DNA from: JANWZL01 sp041640815
GTDB lineage: Bacteria > Pseudomonadota > Gammaproteobacteria > Burkholderiales > Thiobacillaceae
NCBI GenBank assembly: GCA_041640815.1
Contig: JBEPZO010000007.1
Coordinates: 1 to 63,049 of the forward strand
Direction: 5' to 3'
DNA length: 63,049 nt
In this document: in pieces, positions 33,272-43,186 of the stretch
Position numbering within the stretch: the stretch's first letter is position 1
Layout: every line of letters begins with the position of its first letter
Notes under the pieces: model-generated
Databases searched by the model: none
The model's input: the letters and a program-made list of their open reading frames with translations, nothing else
What the model was told of the DNA's origin: nothing
Made by a program: the position numbers and the translations under genes

Positions 33272-33667
33272 ATGAGTATGAGCGATCCAATAGCTGATAT
33301 GCTGACACGCATTCGTAACGCGCAGATGTCAGAGAAGGTAAGCGTGCGGATGCCCGCTTCAAAGCTTAAAAAAGCCATCGCTCAGGTGCTCAAGGATGAG
33401 GGATACATTCACGATTTCATCATCCGCCAAGATGGCGCAGTACCTGAGATGGAGATTATGCTCAAGTACTATGCAGGCCGCCCTGTCATCGATCGAATTG
33501 AACGGATATCACGGCCAGGTCTTCGCATCTACAAGGGCGTAAAAGATCTGCCACGAGTGATGAATGGCCTAGGTATAGCGATAGTCTCGACCTCGAAGGG
33601 GGTGATGACTGACCGCAAGGCGCGTGCGTTAGGCGTCGGGGGCGAGGTACTGTGCATCGTTAGCTGA
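33272..33667 (+). CDS. rpsH: 30S ribosomal protein uS8
   Basis: Central-domain 16S binder and spc-operon repressor in E. coli. 131 residues beginning MSMSDPIADMLTRIRNAQM (ATG 33272 preferred over ATG 33278, since MSM- is the common form). The C-terminal STSKGVMTDRKAR is conserved. TAGGAGTGAG precedes the start. Confidence 0.97.
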   Translation: MSMSDPIADMLTRIRNAQMSEKVSVRMPASKLKKAIAQVLKDEGYIHDFIIRQDGAVPEMEIMLKYYAGRPVIDRIERISRPGLRIYKGVKDLPRVMNGLGIAIVSTSKGVMTDRKARALGVGGEVLCIVS

Positions 33668-33675
33668 GGATAGTT

Positions 33676-34209
33676 ATGTCCAGAATTGCCAAAAATCCAG
33701 TTGTGGTCCCCACCGGCGTCGAAGTAACGTTGACCGACGGGCATATCCGCATTAAAGGACCGGTCGGTGAGCTTCAGCAAAGATTATCGCCGGACGTAAA
33801 GGTAACCTTTGAGGATGGTAAGCTTAGGGTTGCGGCAGCGGCGCCTACACGTCAGGCGCATGCTATGTCTGGTACGACGCGTGCGCTTTTAGCTAACATG
33901 GTGGATGGGGTAAGCAAAGGATTTGAAAAGCGTTTGACCTTGGTTGGCGTCGGTTATCGTGCACAAGCGCAAGGCAATAAACTGTCGTTAAGCTTAGGTT
34001 TCTCGCACCCGATCGAGCATATTATGCCAGATGGGATAAAGGTAGAGACGCCTAGTCAAACGGAGATCATCATTCGCGGTGCAGATAAGCAACGGGTTGG
34101 TCAAGTCGCTGCTGACGTACGTGCCTATCGTCCACCGGAGCCTTACAAGGGCAAAGGGATACGCTATGCAGACGAAAACGTTGTTTTGAAAGAGACTAAG
34201 AAAAAATAA
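33676..34209 (+). CDS. rplF: 50S ribosomal protein uL6
   Basis: Located at the GTPase-associated region near the factor-binding site. 177 residues with two L6 repeats: MSRIAKNPVVVPTGVEV at the front, and GVGYRAQAQGNKLSLSLGFSHP with PPEPYKGKGIRY at the back. Normal length. Confidence 0.98.
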   Translation: MSRIAKNPVVVPTGVEVTLTDGHIRIKGPVGELQQRLSPDVKVTFEDGKLRVAAAAPTRQAHAMSGTTRALLANMVDGVSKGFEKRLTLVGVGYRAQAQGNKLSLSLGFSHPIEHIMPDGIKVETPSQTEIIIRGADKQRVGQVAADVRAYRPPEPYKGKGIRYADENVVLKETKKK

Positions 34210-34223
34210 TCGAGGTTGCTAAG

Positions 34224-34577
34224 ATGGATAAGAAAGCGAAGCGCCTTCGCCGCGCGCGTCAGACCAGACTTAGGATTGCACGGCTCAATATCGTGCGGTT
34301 GTGTGTACACCGGACTAATTCCCATATTTACGCCCAATTGATCGATGCCAGCGGGAGCCGAGTATTGACATCTGCCTCTACCTTAGAGAAGTCGTTACGG
34401 GGGGCAATTAAGAATGGTGGCAATATTGAAGCCGCTCGCCTCGTAGGCCAGCGTATTGCTGAGAGAGCAAAGGAAATAGGTGTAACCTGTGTCGCATTCG
34501 ATCGCAGCGGATATGCCTATCACGGCCGTGTAAGAGCGCTAGCTGAGGCTGCGCGTGAAAACGGGTTACAGTTCTGA
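34224..34577 (+). CDS. rplR: 50S ribosomal protein uL18
   Basis: 5S rRNA-binding protein. 117 residues with a basic N-terminus (MDKKAKRLRRARQTRLRIA) and the core RLCVHRTNSHIYAQLID. The C-terminal FDRSGYAYHGRVRALAEAARENGLQF is typical. Confidence 0.98.
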   Translation: MDKKAKRLRRARQTRLRIARLNIVRLCVHRTNSHIYAQLIDASGSRVLTSASTLEKSLRGAIKNGGNIEAARLVGQRIAERAKEIGVTCVAFDRSGYAYHGRVRALAEAARENGLQF

Positions 34578-34591
34578 TCTAGGGGGGCGTC

Positions 34592-35104
34592 ATGGCTAAG
34601 TTGGAGCTGCCACAGGAAGAAAGATCTGACGGTCTCCGTGAGAAGATGGTCTCTGTCAATCGTGTCACCAAGGTCGTTAAGGGTGGGCGAATCTTGGGTT
34701 TTGCTGCCCTCACCGTGGTGGGTGATGGCGAAGGGGGAATAGGGATGGGCAAGGGTAAGTCCCGCGAAGTCCCCCTCGCCGTGCAGAAGGCCATGGAGCG
34801 TGCGCGACGCAACATGTTCAAGGTCAGCTTAAAAAACGGCACGTTCTACCATTCCGTGATCGGTCGCCACGGTGGTTCGAAGGTACTCATCCAGCCCGCG
34901 TCGGCGGGCACCGGCATCATCGCCGGCGGCGCCATGCGGGCCGTGTTCGAGGTGATGGGTGTGACCAACGTGCTGGCCAAGTGCTTTGGCTCCACCAACC
35001 CCTATAACGTAGTGCGCGCCACCCTCAATGGCTTGCAGCAGATGATGACGCCGAGCGAAGTGGCGGCCAAGCGCGGCAAGAGCGTGGCGGAAATCCTGGA
35101 GTAA
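34592..35104 (+). CDS. rpsE: 30S ribosomal protein uS5
   Basis: Involved in mRNA entry and decoding fidelity; spectinomycin-resistance locus. 170 residues with VNRVTKVVKGGRILGFAALTVVGDG and GIGMGKGKSREVP. From about 34650 the gene switches to high-GC, C-ending codons, starting a patch that runs into secY. Confidence 0.97.
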   Translation: MAKLELPQEERSDGLREKMVSVNRVTKVVKGGRILGFAALTVVGDGEGGIGMGKGKSREVPLAVQKAMERARRNMFKVSLKNGTFYHSVIGRHGGSKVLIQPASAGTGIIAGGAMRAVFEVMGVTNVLAKCFGSTNPYNVVRATLNGLQQMMTPSEVAAKRGKSVAEILE

Positions 35105-35107
35105 GCC

Positions 35108-35299
35108 ATGAGTGAGCAAAAAGGTAGAATCAGGGTCACCCTGGTCAAAAGCCCCATCGGCAGCAAGGAAAAACATCGCGCCTGCGTGCGCGGCCTGGGT
35201 CTGAAGCGCCTGCACCAGAGCGTGGTGCTGGAAGATACGCCGGTGGTGCGCGGCATGATCCAGCGCGTGAACTACCTGGTCAAGAGCGAGGTGGTGTGA
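35108..35299 (+). CDS. rpmD: 50S ribosomal protein uL30
   Basis: Small large-subunit protein. 63 residues with RVTLVKSPIGSKEKHRACVRGLGLKRL. Its stop overlaps the rplO ATG by one base. Confidence 0.97.
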   Translation: MSEQKGRIRVTLVKSPIGSKEKHRACVRGLGLKRLHQSVVLEDTPVVRGMIQRVNYLVKSEVV

Positions 35300-35733
35300 T
35301 GCGACTCAATACGATCAAACCTGCTGCTGGCAGCAAGCATGCGCGCAAGCGTGTTGGTCGCGGCATCGGCTCTGGCCTGGGCAAGACCTGCGGCCGTGGC
35401 CATAAGGGACAGAAGTCGCGTGCCGGCGGTTTTCACAAGGTAGGCTTCGAAGGGGGGCAGATGCCCCTGCAACGTCGTCTGCCCAAACGCGGCTTTACCT
35501 CGCTCACCCATGAGTACAAGGCAGAGGTGGCGCTGTCTAAACTGGCGCGCCTGCCCGTGGACGAGATCGATCTGACCGTGCTGAAGCAGGCCGGCCTGGT
35601 GCCACGGCTAGCGCGCTCGGCCAAGGTCATCCTCGCCGGCAAGCTAGACCGGCCCGTGAAGCTCAAGGGCATGTTGGTGAGCAAGGGCGCGCGCGCCGCC
35701 ATCGAGGCGGCCGGAGGCAGCATCGAGGCCTAA
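35299..35733 (+). CDS. rplO: 50S ribosomal protein uL15
   Basis: Late assembly protein contacting many 23S segments. 144 residues from ATG 35299 (MRLNTIKPAAGSKHARKRVG), equal to E. coli; GTG 35296 is the alternative. The Gly/Arg/Lys-rich N-terminus, including GRGHKGQKSRAG, is typical. It precedes secY by ten bases. Confidence 0.97.
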   Translation: MRLNTIKPAAGSKHARKRVGRGIGSGLGKTCGRGHKGQKSRAGGFHKVGFEGGQMPLQRRLPKRGFTSLTHEYKAEVALSKLARLPVDEIDLTVLKQAGLVPRLARSAKVILAGKLDRPVKLKGMLVSKGARAAIEAAGGSIEA

Positions 35734-35743
35734 GGGGGGCACA

Positions 35744-37072
35744 TTGGCCAACGCAGCCGCCAATCTGCTGCAACTGTCCGGGAGGATGGGCGATCTCAAG
35801 CGTCGCCTATGGTTCCTGATCGGCGCCCTGGTGGTCTATCGCATCGGCACGTTCGTGCCCGTGCCGGGCATCGACCCAGGGGTGATGGCCGATCTGTTCA
35901 AGGGTCAGCAGGGCGGCATCCTGGGGATGTTTAACATGTTCTCTGGCGGGGCGCTGGAGCGCTTCTCGATCTTCGCCCTCGGCATCATGCCCTACATCTC
36001 CGCCTCGATCATCATGCAGCTGTTGACGGTGGTGTCGCCTCAGCTCGAGGCTTTGAAGAAGGAGGGCGAGGCCGGTCGGCGCAAGATCACACAGTACACT
36101 CGCTATGGCACGGTCGCCTTAGCGAGCGTGCAGGCGTTAGGCATTGCCATCGCCCTAGAGGGGCAGCCGGGGCTCGTACTTGACCCAGGACTGATGTTTA
36201 GGATGAATACGGTGATCACCCTGGTTACAGGCACCATGTTTTTAATGTGGCTAGGGGAGCAGATTACTGAGCGTGGGATCGGGAATGGAATATCGATTAT
36301 TATCTTTGCAGGTATTGTAGCGGGTCTACCAAGCGCGATTGGTGGAACGCTAGAACTTACGCGCACGGGTGCATTTTCCATACCACTGGTAATGATGTTG
36401 TTTATCGGTGCACTATTTGTGACCGGCCTGGTTGTGTTCATGGAGCGGGCGCAGCGGAAAATCCTTGTCAATTATCCTAAGCGGCAAGTAGGCAATCGTG
36501 TTTATGGTGGACAGTCTTCGCACCTTCCACTGAAAGTTAATATGGCAGGCGTTATCCCTCCAATCTTTGCGAGCTCAATCATCCTATTCCCGGCAACGCT
36601 TGCAGGATGGTTTGGCACGGGCGACGAGATGGCCTGGCTGAAGGATTTGTCAGCGACCTTGGCACCAGGTCAACCTGTCTACGTAGTCATGTATGCTGTG
36701 GCGATCGTCTTTTTTTGTTTTTTCTATACCGCGATCGTATTCAATCCCAAGGAAACTGCAGAAAATCTGAAGCGTAGTGGCGCCTTTGTACCAGGTATCC
36801 GTCCGGGAGAACAAACTGCCAAATACATCGACAAAGTCATGAGCCGTCTGACGCTGATCGGCGCAGTTTACATTACGTTAGTTTGTCTGCTACCGGAATT
36901 TCTTATCGTCAAGTGGAATGTGCCGTTCTATTTTGGTGGTACTAGCCTTTTAATAATAGTTGTTGTAACTATGGATTTTATGGCACAGGTGCAAGCATAC
37001 ATTATGACTCATCAGTATGAAAGTTTGCTAAAAAAGGCAAGCTTTAAGGGCGGTAATTTTTATGTACGCTGA
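35744..37072 (+). CDS. secY: Preprotein translocase subunit SecY
   Basis: Channel-forming subunit of SecYEG. 442 residues with ten predicted membrane helices; plug region GIDPGVMADLFKGQQGGILGMFNMFSGG; the C-terminal cytoplasmic loops end in SFKGGNFYVR. The start is a TTG (35744) preceded by AAGGGGGG; no ATG or GTG at the right place fits. The front ~400 bases are high-GC, and composition falls sharply near 36170, well inside the gene. Confidence 0.97.
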   Translation: MANAAANLLQLSGRMGDLKRRLWFLIGALVVYRIGTFVPVPGIDPGVMADLFKGQQGGILGMFNMFSGGALERFSIFALGIMPYISASIIMQLLTVVSPQLEALKKEGEAGRRKITQYTRYGTVALASVQALGIAIALEGQPGLVLDPGLMFRMNTVITLVTGTMFLMWLGEQITERGIGNGISIIIFAGIVAGLPSAIGGTLELTRTGAFSIPLVMMLFIGALFVTGLVVFMERAQRKILVNYPKRQVGNRVYGGQSSHLPLKVNMAGVIPPIFASSIILFPATLAGWFGTGDEMAWLKDLSATLAPGQPVYVVMYAVAIVFFCFFYTAIVFNPKETAENLKRSGAFVPGIRPGEQTAKYIDKVMSRLTLIGAVYITLVCLLPEFLIVKWNVPFYFGGTSLLIIVVVTMDFMAQVQAYIMTHQYESLLKKASFKGGNFYVR

Positions 37073-37078
37073 TGATAT

Positions 37079-37297
37079 ATGCCCAAGGAAGATGTAATCC
37101 AAATGCAAGGCGAGGTTATTGAGACGTTGCCTAACGCCACGTTTAGGGTGAAGCTCGAGAATGGACATATCGTTCTCGGTCACATATCCGGCAAGATGCG
37201 TATGCACTATATCCGGATATTGCCAGGTGATAAGGTGACTGTCGAACTCACCCCTTATGACCTCAACCGTGCGCGTATCGTCTTTCGTACCAAATAG
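37079..37297 (+). CDS. infA: Translation initiation factor IF-1
   Basis: OB-fold protein that binds the 30S A site during initiation. 72 residues: MPKEDVIQMQGEVIETLPNA, then LENGHIVLGHISGKMR and IRILPGDKVTVELTPYDL. Location between secY and rpmJ is typical of Betaproteobacteria. Confidence 0.97.
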   Translation: MPKEDVIQMQGEVIETLPNATFRVKLENGHIVLGHISGKMRMHYIRILPGDKVTVELTPYDLNRARIVFRTK

Positions 37298-37315
37298 ACT
37301 GTATCGGAGCTAGCT

Positions 37316-37429
37316 ATGCGAGTCCAGACGTCGGTAAAGCGCATTTGCAGAAAGTGTAAGATTATTCGCCGCAAGGGAGTCGTGCGAGTAATTTGCTCGG
37401 AAGCCAAACATAAGCAGCGCCAGGGTTAA
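37316..37429 (+). CDS. rpmJ: 50S ribosomal protein bL36
   Basis: A 37-residue protein starting MRVQTSVKRICRKCKIIRRK and ending KHKQRQG. Cys11, Cys14, Cys27 and His32 form the zinc-binding C+ type of L36. A CGGAG site lies about eight bases ahead of ATG 37316. Short but unmistakable, and in its canonical place between infA and rpsM. Confidence 0.96.
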   Translation: MRVQTSVKRICRKCKIIRRKGVVRVICSEAKHKQRQG

Positions 37430-37444
37430 TCAAGCGCATAACGC

Positions 37445-37474
37445 TTGCGATGCGGAGATAGATTCACGTATAAT
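37445..37474 (+). promoter_or_regulatory. Promoter of the alpha operon (rpsM-rpsK-rpsD-rpoA-rplQ)
   Basis: TTGCGA (37445-37450), 18-base spacer, TATAAT (37469-37474, full consensus). It ends 26 bases before the rpsM ATG, so any S4-binding leader must be very short. Confidence 0.75.
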
Positions 37475-37500
37475 ATTCAGTTTGTATTTAGGAGATCGGT

Positions 37501-37863
37501 ATGGCCCGTATCGCGGGGGTGAACATCCCGAACCACAAGCACGCTGAAATCGCCCTCACGGCGATTTATGGCATCGGACGCAGTCGAGCACGCTTAATCT
37601 GTAGCCAGGCGGGCATCAATCCCTCGACCAAGATTAAGGATTTGAGCGAGGAGGAGATTGATCGTCTGCGCGAGGGAGTGAGCAAGTTCACCGTAGAGGG
37701 CGATCTGCGCCGTGAAGTAAGTATGAACATTAAACGTCTAATGGATTTGGGTTGTTATCGCGGCATACGCCACCGCCGCGGACTTCCAGTTCGTGGGCAA
37801 CGAACGCGTACCAACGCCCGTACACGCAAAGGTCCGCGTAAACCCATGCAGGTGAAGAAATAG
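37501..37863 (+). CDS. rpsM: 30S ribosomal protein uS13
   Basis: 30S head protein bridging to the 50S and touching P-site tRNA. 120 residues, MARIAGVNIPNHKHAEIALTA, with the helix-two-turn-helix region and the C-terminal GLPVRGQRTRTNARTRKG. TAGGAG precedes it. Confidence 0.98.
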   Translation: MARIAGVNIPNHKHAEIALTAIYGIGRSRARLICSQAGINPSTKIKDLSEEEIDRLREGVSKFTVEGDLRREVSMNIKRLMDLGCYRGIRHRRGLPVRGQRTRTNARTRKGPRKPMQVKK

Positions 37864-37888
37864 CCTCAGGTCTTAATAAGGTAAAGAT

Positions 37889-38284
37889 ATGGCTAAGTCG
37901 CAAGCTGCAGCGCGCTCGCGCAAGAAAGTCAGGAAGAGTGTGGTCGATGCTATCGCCCACATTCATGCTTCATTTAATAATACCATCATCACGATTACCG
38001 ATCGTCAGGGTAATGCCTTGACGTGGGCGACAGCAGGGAGTTCTGGCTTCAAGGGGACACGGAAAAGCACCCCGTTTGCAGCGCAAGTGGCAGCTGAGAA
38101 TGCGGGAAAAATGGCGATGGAATATGGGGTGAAAAACCTTGAGGTGCGGATCAAAGGTCCTGGGCCAGGCAGAGAATCATCAGTCCGTGCGCTAAATGCA
38201 TTGGGTTTTAAGATCACAAGTATTGCTGATGTCACGCCATTGCCACACAATGGCTGCCGCCCGCCGAAGAAGCGTCGTGTCTGA
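37889..38284 (+). CDS. rpsK: 30S ribosomal protein uS11
   Basis: Platform protein of the 30S near the E site. 131 residues with HIHASFNNTIITITDRQGNAL and the C-terminal DVTPLPHNGCRPPKKRRV. Fully conserved. rpsD follows after 16 bases. Confidence 0.98.
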   Translation: MAKSQAAARSRKKVRKSVVDAIAHIHASFNNTIITITDRQGNALTWATAGSSGFKGTRKSTPFAAQVAAENAGKMAMEYGVKNLEVRIKGPGPGRESSVRALNALGFKITSIADVTPLPHNGCRPPKKRRV

Positions 38285-38300
38285 TTATTAGGAGCGCATC

Positions 38301-38927
38301 GTGGCTCGAAACCTGAATCCGAAATGCCGTCAATGCCGTCGCGAGGGAGAAAAACTTTTCCTCAAAGGGGAGAAGTGCTTCACTGACAAATGTGCTATTG
38401 AGCGTCGAAATCAACCGCCAGGTCAGCATGGCGCTAAAGGGCAGCGTGTCTCAGATTATGGGCGTCAGCTTCGTGAGAAGCAAAAGATCCGAAGAATTTA
38501 TGGTTTGCTTGAACGTCAGTTTAGACTTGCTTATGAAGAAGCTGATCGCCAGCGCGGTGTGACAGGCGAGAACCTGCTGCAGATATTGGAGTCGCGTCTG
38601 GATAATGTCGCATATCGCATGGGCTTTGGTATCTCACGCGCGGAGGCACGACAAGTCGTACGCCATAACGCTATCCTGGTAAATGGAAAGCGTGTCAACA
38701 TCCCGTCTTACCAAGTGCGTCCCGGTGATGTAATCGAGGTCGCGCCTCATGCTAAAAACCAACTCCGTATTAAGGCAGCTATTGAAGCGGCTGCTAATCG
38801 CGGTTTCCCGGATTGGATTGATGTTGACACTCAAAACTTACGAGGCGTTTATAAGTCACGACCACAGCGTACTGATTTGCCGCCGACGATCAACGAAAGC
38901 TTGGTCATCGAACTTTACTCCAAGTAA
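38301..38927 (+). CDS. rpsD: 30S ribosomal protein uS4
   Basis: Assembly initiator of the 30S body and alpha-operon repressor in E. coli. 208 residues from GTG 38301. It starts MARNLNPKCRQCRREGEKLF, keeping a two-cysteine remnant, and has the S4 RNA-binding fold LESRLDNVAYRMGFG. It ends ESLVIELYSK. Confidence 0.98.
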   Translation: MARNLNPKCRQCRREGEKLFLKGEKCFTDKCAIERRNQPPGQHGAKGQRVSDYGRQLREKQKIRRIYGLLERQFRLAYEEADRQRGVTGENLLQILESRLDNVAYRMGFGISRAEARQVVRHNAILVNGKRVNIPSYQVRPGDVIEVAPHAKNQLRIKAAIEAAANRGFPDWIDVDTQNLRGVYKSRPQRTDLPPTINESLVIELYSK

Positions 38928-38952
38928 TCGGTCCTAGTTAAGGAATCAAGCT

Positions 38953-39939
38953 ATGTCTAATATCGGTGAACTGCTGAAGCCTCGTATTGTCGAGGTGGAA
39001 AGCATTTCTCCACGCCAGGCGCGCATTACCCTGGAGCCTTTCGAGCGCGGTTATGGACACACTTTAGGTAATGCTCTACGTCGAGTACTGCTTTCGTCAA
39101 TGACCGGTTATGCGGCGACCGAGGTAAAAATTGCTGGTGTGGTACATGAATATTCTACCTTGGAAGGCGTGCAAGAGGATGTCGTTGACATCTTGCTTAA
39201 TCTTAAGGGTCTGGCTGTTAAGTTGCACAACCGGCGCGAAGCTTGGGTGCGTATCCACAAATCCGGTGAGTGCGTAGTCACGGCAGGTGATATTGAGGGC
39301 GCGCACGATATCGAGATCCTAAATCCTGAACATGTTATCGCGCATTTGACTAAAGGCGGGAAGTTGGAAATGGAGATCAAGATCGAGGCTGGACGTGGAT
39401 ATGAACCAGCCTCGATGCGGGTGCGTCGTGATGAGCCGCGGCCGGTAGGTGTGATCATGCTTGACGCTATCTACAGCCCAATCAAAAAGGTCGCCTTCAG
39501 CGTCGAAAGTGCTCGTGTAGAGCAGAGAACAGACCTGGATAAATTGGTGCTGGAGATCGAGACTAACGGTGTGATTGAACCAGAAGAAGCTGTACGGTCA
39601 GCTGCGCAGCTACTCATCGATCAGCTCTCTCCTTTCGCCGACTTGAAAGGTGTCTGTGCGCCAAGTGAGCAGCAAAAGGTGAGTACAACTACTATAGATC
39701 CCATCCTTTTGCGTCCGGTAGATGAGCTTGAACTGACTGTTCGATCGGCGAATTGCTTGAAAGCTGAGAACATTTACTACATCGGTGATTTGATCCAACG
39801 AACTGAGACAGAATTACTGAAAACGCCGAATCTTGGGCGGAAGTCATTGAACGAGATCAAAGAGGTACTTGCCGCGCGTGGATTAACTCTGGGTATGAAG
39901 TTGGAGAATTGGCCGCCTCCGGGATTAGAAAGACCATGA
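38953..39939 (+). CDS. rpoA: DNA-directed RNA polymerase subunit alpha
   Basis: Dimer scaffold of RNA polymerase, with a C-terminal domain that contacts UP elements and activators. 328 residues. N-terminal domain contains RGYGHTLGNALRRVLLSSM; linker at about 235-250; the C-terminal domain includes LELTVRSANCLKAENI and the DNA-contacting NLGRKSLNEIKEVLAARGL. Preceded by GTTAAGGAATC. Confidence 0.98.
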   Translation: MSNIGELLKPRIVEVESISPRQARITLEPFERGYGHTLGNALRRVLLSSMTGYAATEVKIAGVVHEYSTLEGVQEDVVDILLNLKGLAVKLHNRREAWVRIHKSGECVVTAGDIEGAHDIEILNPEHVIAHLTKGGKLEMEIKIEAGRGYEPASMRVRRDEPRPVGVIMLDAIYSPIKKVAFSVESARVEQRTDLDKLVLEIETNGVIEPEEAVRSAAQLLIDQLSPFADLKGVCAPSEQQKVSTTTIDPILLRPVDELELTVRSANCLKAENIYYIGDLIQRTETELLKTPNLGRKSLNEIKEVLAARGLTLGMKLENWPPPGLERP

Positions 39940-39972
39940 AATAGGACAAAATTTGATCTGGAGAAGCATAAA

Positions 39973-40359
39973 ATGCGCCATCGGTATGCATATCGCAAAC
40001 TAAACCGAACTTCTAGCCATCGGTTAGCCCTATTGCGTAATTTGTCAAATGCCTTGCTTAAGCATGAGGTGATTGTGACCACCCTACCGAAGGCTAAGGA
40101 ATTGCGACGAGTGGTTGAACCTATTATCACCCTAGGCAAACAACCGAGTCTAGCGAACCGACGCTTGGCCTTCGACCGCCTGCGCGATCGCGATAACGTG
40201 GTCAAGTTGTTCAATGACCTCGGTCCTCGCTTCATGAATCGCCCGGGCGGCTATGTGCGCATCCTCAAATACGGCTTCCGCAAGGGCGATAATGCGCCGC
40301 TGGCCCTGGTCGAGCTGGTGGATCGCCCCTCGGCGGCACAGCCCGCGCAAGCGGAGTGA
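39973..40359 (+). CDS. rplQ: 50S ribosomal protein bL17
   Basis: Exit-side large-subunit protein. 128 residues, MRHRYAYRKLNRTSSHRLALL, with the central VTTLPKAKELRRVVEPIITLGK. The front half uses A/T-ending codons and the back half (from about 40150) C-ending ones, the last composition switch in the ribosomal block. The terminator lies 18 bases downstream. Confidence 0.98.
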   Translation: MRHRYAYRKLNRTSSHRLALLRNLSNALLKHEVIVTTLPKAKELRRVVEPIITLGKQPSLANRRLAFDRLRDRDNVVKLFNDLGPRFMNRPGGYVRILKYGFRKGDNAPLALVELVDRPSAAQPAQAE

Positions 40360-40377
40360 CTCTCTACCACGGTAAGG

Positions 40378-40405
40378 AAAGGCCGGTATCTAGCCGGCCT
40401 TTTTT
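40378..40405 (+). terminator. Rho-independent terminator of the alpha operon
   Basis: Stem AAAGGCCGG (40378-40386) / CCGGCCTTT (40394-40402), 7-base loop, then a T-run to 40405. The A-run on the other side may let it work weakly for ahcY, which converges from the opposite strand. Confidence 0.9.
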
Positions 40406-40489
40406 AATTGAGGCGCTGTCTCCCGCGGCGCGCACACCCATGAGGGGGGAAGACGCTGTCGCGGTGACGGGTTGGGAGCGGCGCGCCGG

Positions 40490-41899
40490 TCAATAGCGAT
40501 AGTGATCAGGTTTGTAGGGGCCCTCCACGGGCACCCCGATGTAGGCGGCCTGCTCGGGAGTGAGCACGGTCAGTTCGGCGTTGAAGCGCTTGAGCTGTAA
40601 GCGTGCCACCTTCTCGTCCAGGTGTTTGGGCAGGGTGTAGACGCCGATGGGGTATTTGTCCGTGTGGTTGAACAGTTCGATCTGCGCCAGGGTCTGGTTG
40701 GCGAAGCTTGAACTCATCACATAGCTCGGATGGCCGGTGGCGCAGCCGAGGTTGACCAGCCGGCCCTTGGCGAGCAGGATTATGCGCTTGCCGTCTGGGA
40801 AGATGACATGGTCGACCTGAGGTTTGATCTCCTCCCACTGGTAGCGGGCCAGGCTTGCGACATCGATCTCGTTGTCGAAGTGACCGATGTTGCAGACGAT
40901 GGCCTGGTCCTTCATCTTGAGCATATGCTCGTGGGTGATGACGTGGTAGTTGCCGGTGGCGGTGACGAAGATATCGGCCTTGTCGCAGGCGTAGTCCATG
41001 GTCACCACGCGATAGCCCTCCATCGCTGCCTGCAGGGCGCAGATGGGGTCGATCTCGGTGACCCACACCTGGGCGCAGAGAGCGCGCAGGGCCTGGGCGC
41101 AGCCTTTGCCCACGTCGCCGTAACCGCACACCACGGCAGTCTTGCCGGCGATCATGACGTCGGTGGCGCGCTTGATGCCATCGACCAACGACTCGCGGCA
41201 GCCATAGAGGTTGTCGAACTTGGACTTGGTCACCGAGTCGTTGACGTTGATGGCTGGAAACCTCAATTCGCCGCGCGCGTGCATCTGATACAGCCGGTGC
41301 ACGCCGGTGGTCGTCTCTTCCGTTACCCCCTTGATGTGCTTGATGCGGGTCGAGTACCAGCTGGGGTCTCGCTGGAGGCGGGCCTTGATGGTAGCGAACA
41401 GGATGGCCTCCTCCTCGCTAGTCGGCTTGGCCAATACCGACGGGTCCTGTTCGGCCTTGGCGCCGAGGTGTAGCAGCAGGGTGGCATCGCCGCCATCGTC
41501 CAGGATCATGTTGCTGTAGCCGCCATCCGGCCACTCGAAGATGCGGTGTGTGAATTCCCAGTATTCCTCGAGGCTCTCGCCTTTATAGGCGAAGACCGGG
41601 ATGCCCTGCACGGCGATCGCGGCGGCGGCATGGTCCTGGGTGGAGAAGATGTTGCAGGAGGCCCAGCGCACTTGGGCGCCGAGGGCGATGAGGGTCTCGA
41701 TCAGCACCGCCGTCTGGATGGTCATATGCAGCGAGCCGCTGATGCGAGCGCCCTGAAGCGGCCGGCTGGCGGCGTACTCCTCGCGGATCGCCATCAAGCC
41801 CGGCATCTCCGTCTCGGCGATGCGGATCTCCTTACGGCCCCAGTCTGCCAGCTTAAGGTCGGCGACGCGGTAGTCGGTGAAATTGGCTGGTGCGTTCAT
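40490..41899 (-). CDS. ahcY: Adenosylhomocysteinase (SAH hydrolase)
   Basis: Reversibly splits S-adenosylhomocysteine into adenosine and homocysteine, relieving product inhibition of methyltransferases. The start is ATG at 41899 (469 residues, MNAPANFTDYRVADLKL), with GGAGAAGGA upstream; an in-frame TTG 15 bases earlier is unlikely. The NAD-binding VCGYGDVGKGCAQAL, DPICALQAAMEGYRV and the terminal PYKPDHYRY are present. It is preceded by an SAH riboswitch and lies downstream of metK on the same strand. Confidence 0.98.
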   Translation of the reverse strand: MNAPANFTDYRVADLKLADWGRKEIRIAETEMPGLMAIREEYAASRPLQGARISGSLHMTIQTAVLIETLIALGAQVRWASCNIFSTQDHAAAAIAVQGIPVFAYKGESLEEYWEFTHRIFEWPDGGYSNMILDDGGDATLLLHLGAKAEQDPSVLAKPTSEEEAILFATIKARLQRDPSWYSTRIKHIKGVTEETTTGVHRLYQMHARGELRFPAINVNDSVTKSKFDNLYGCRESLVDGIKRATDVMIAGKTAVVCGYGDVGKGCAQALRALCAQVWVTEIDPICALQAAMEGYRVVTMDYACDKADIFVTATGNYHVITHEHMLKMKDQAIVCNIGHFDNEIDVASLARYQWEEIKPQVDHVIFPDGKRIILLAKGRLVNLGCATGHPSYVMSSSFANQTLAQIELFNHTDKYPIGVYTLPKHLDEKVARLQLKRFNAELTVLTPEQAAYIGVPVEGPYKPDHYRY

Positions 41900-41922
41900 T
41901 TCATCCTTCTCCAAAAATGAAC

Positions 41923-41996
41923 GGGCGCCGTTACGACGATTCCCCGCGCCCCCGAGCCTGGCCTGCCGGGCGGCAGGTCGCAGCGCCCCTCGAGGG
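41923..41996 (-). promoter_or_regulatory. SAH riboswitch upstream of ahcY
   Basis: Read on the minus strand, P1 is CCCUCGAG (41996-41989) pairing with CUCGGGGG (41956-41949), including one U-G pair. The conserved GGGGCGCUGCGACC core and GGCCAGGCUCGG are present. A downstream GCGCCC (within AACGGCGCCC) can pair with GGGCGC to close the pseudoknot. This matches the known SAH riboswitch architecture, which is found before ahcY in Betaproteobacteria and raises expression when SAH accumulates. It ends about 24 bases before the ahcY ATG. Confidence 0.9.
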
Positions 41997-42007
41997 GAGG
42001 GTTGACT

Positions 42008-43186
<1,179 letters not shown>

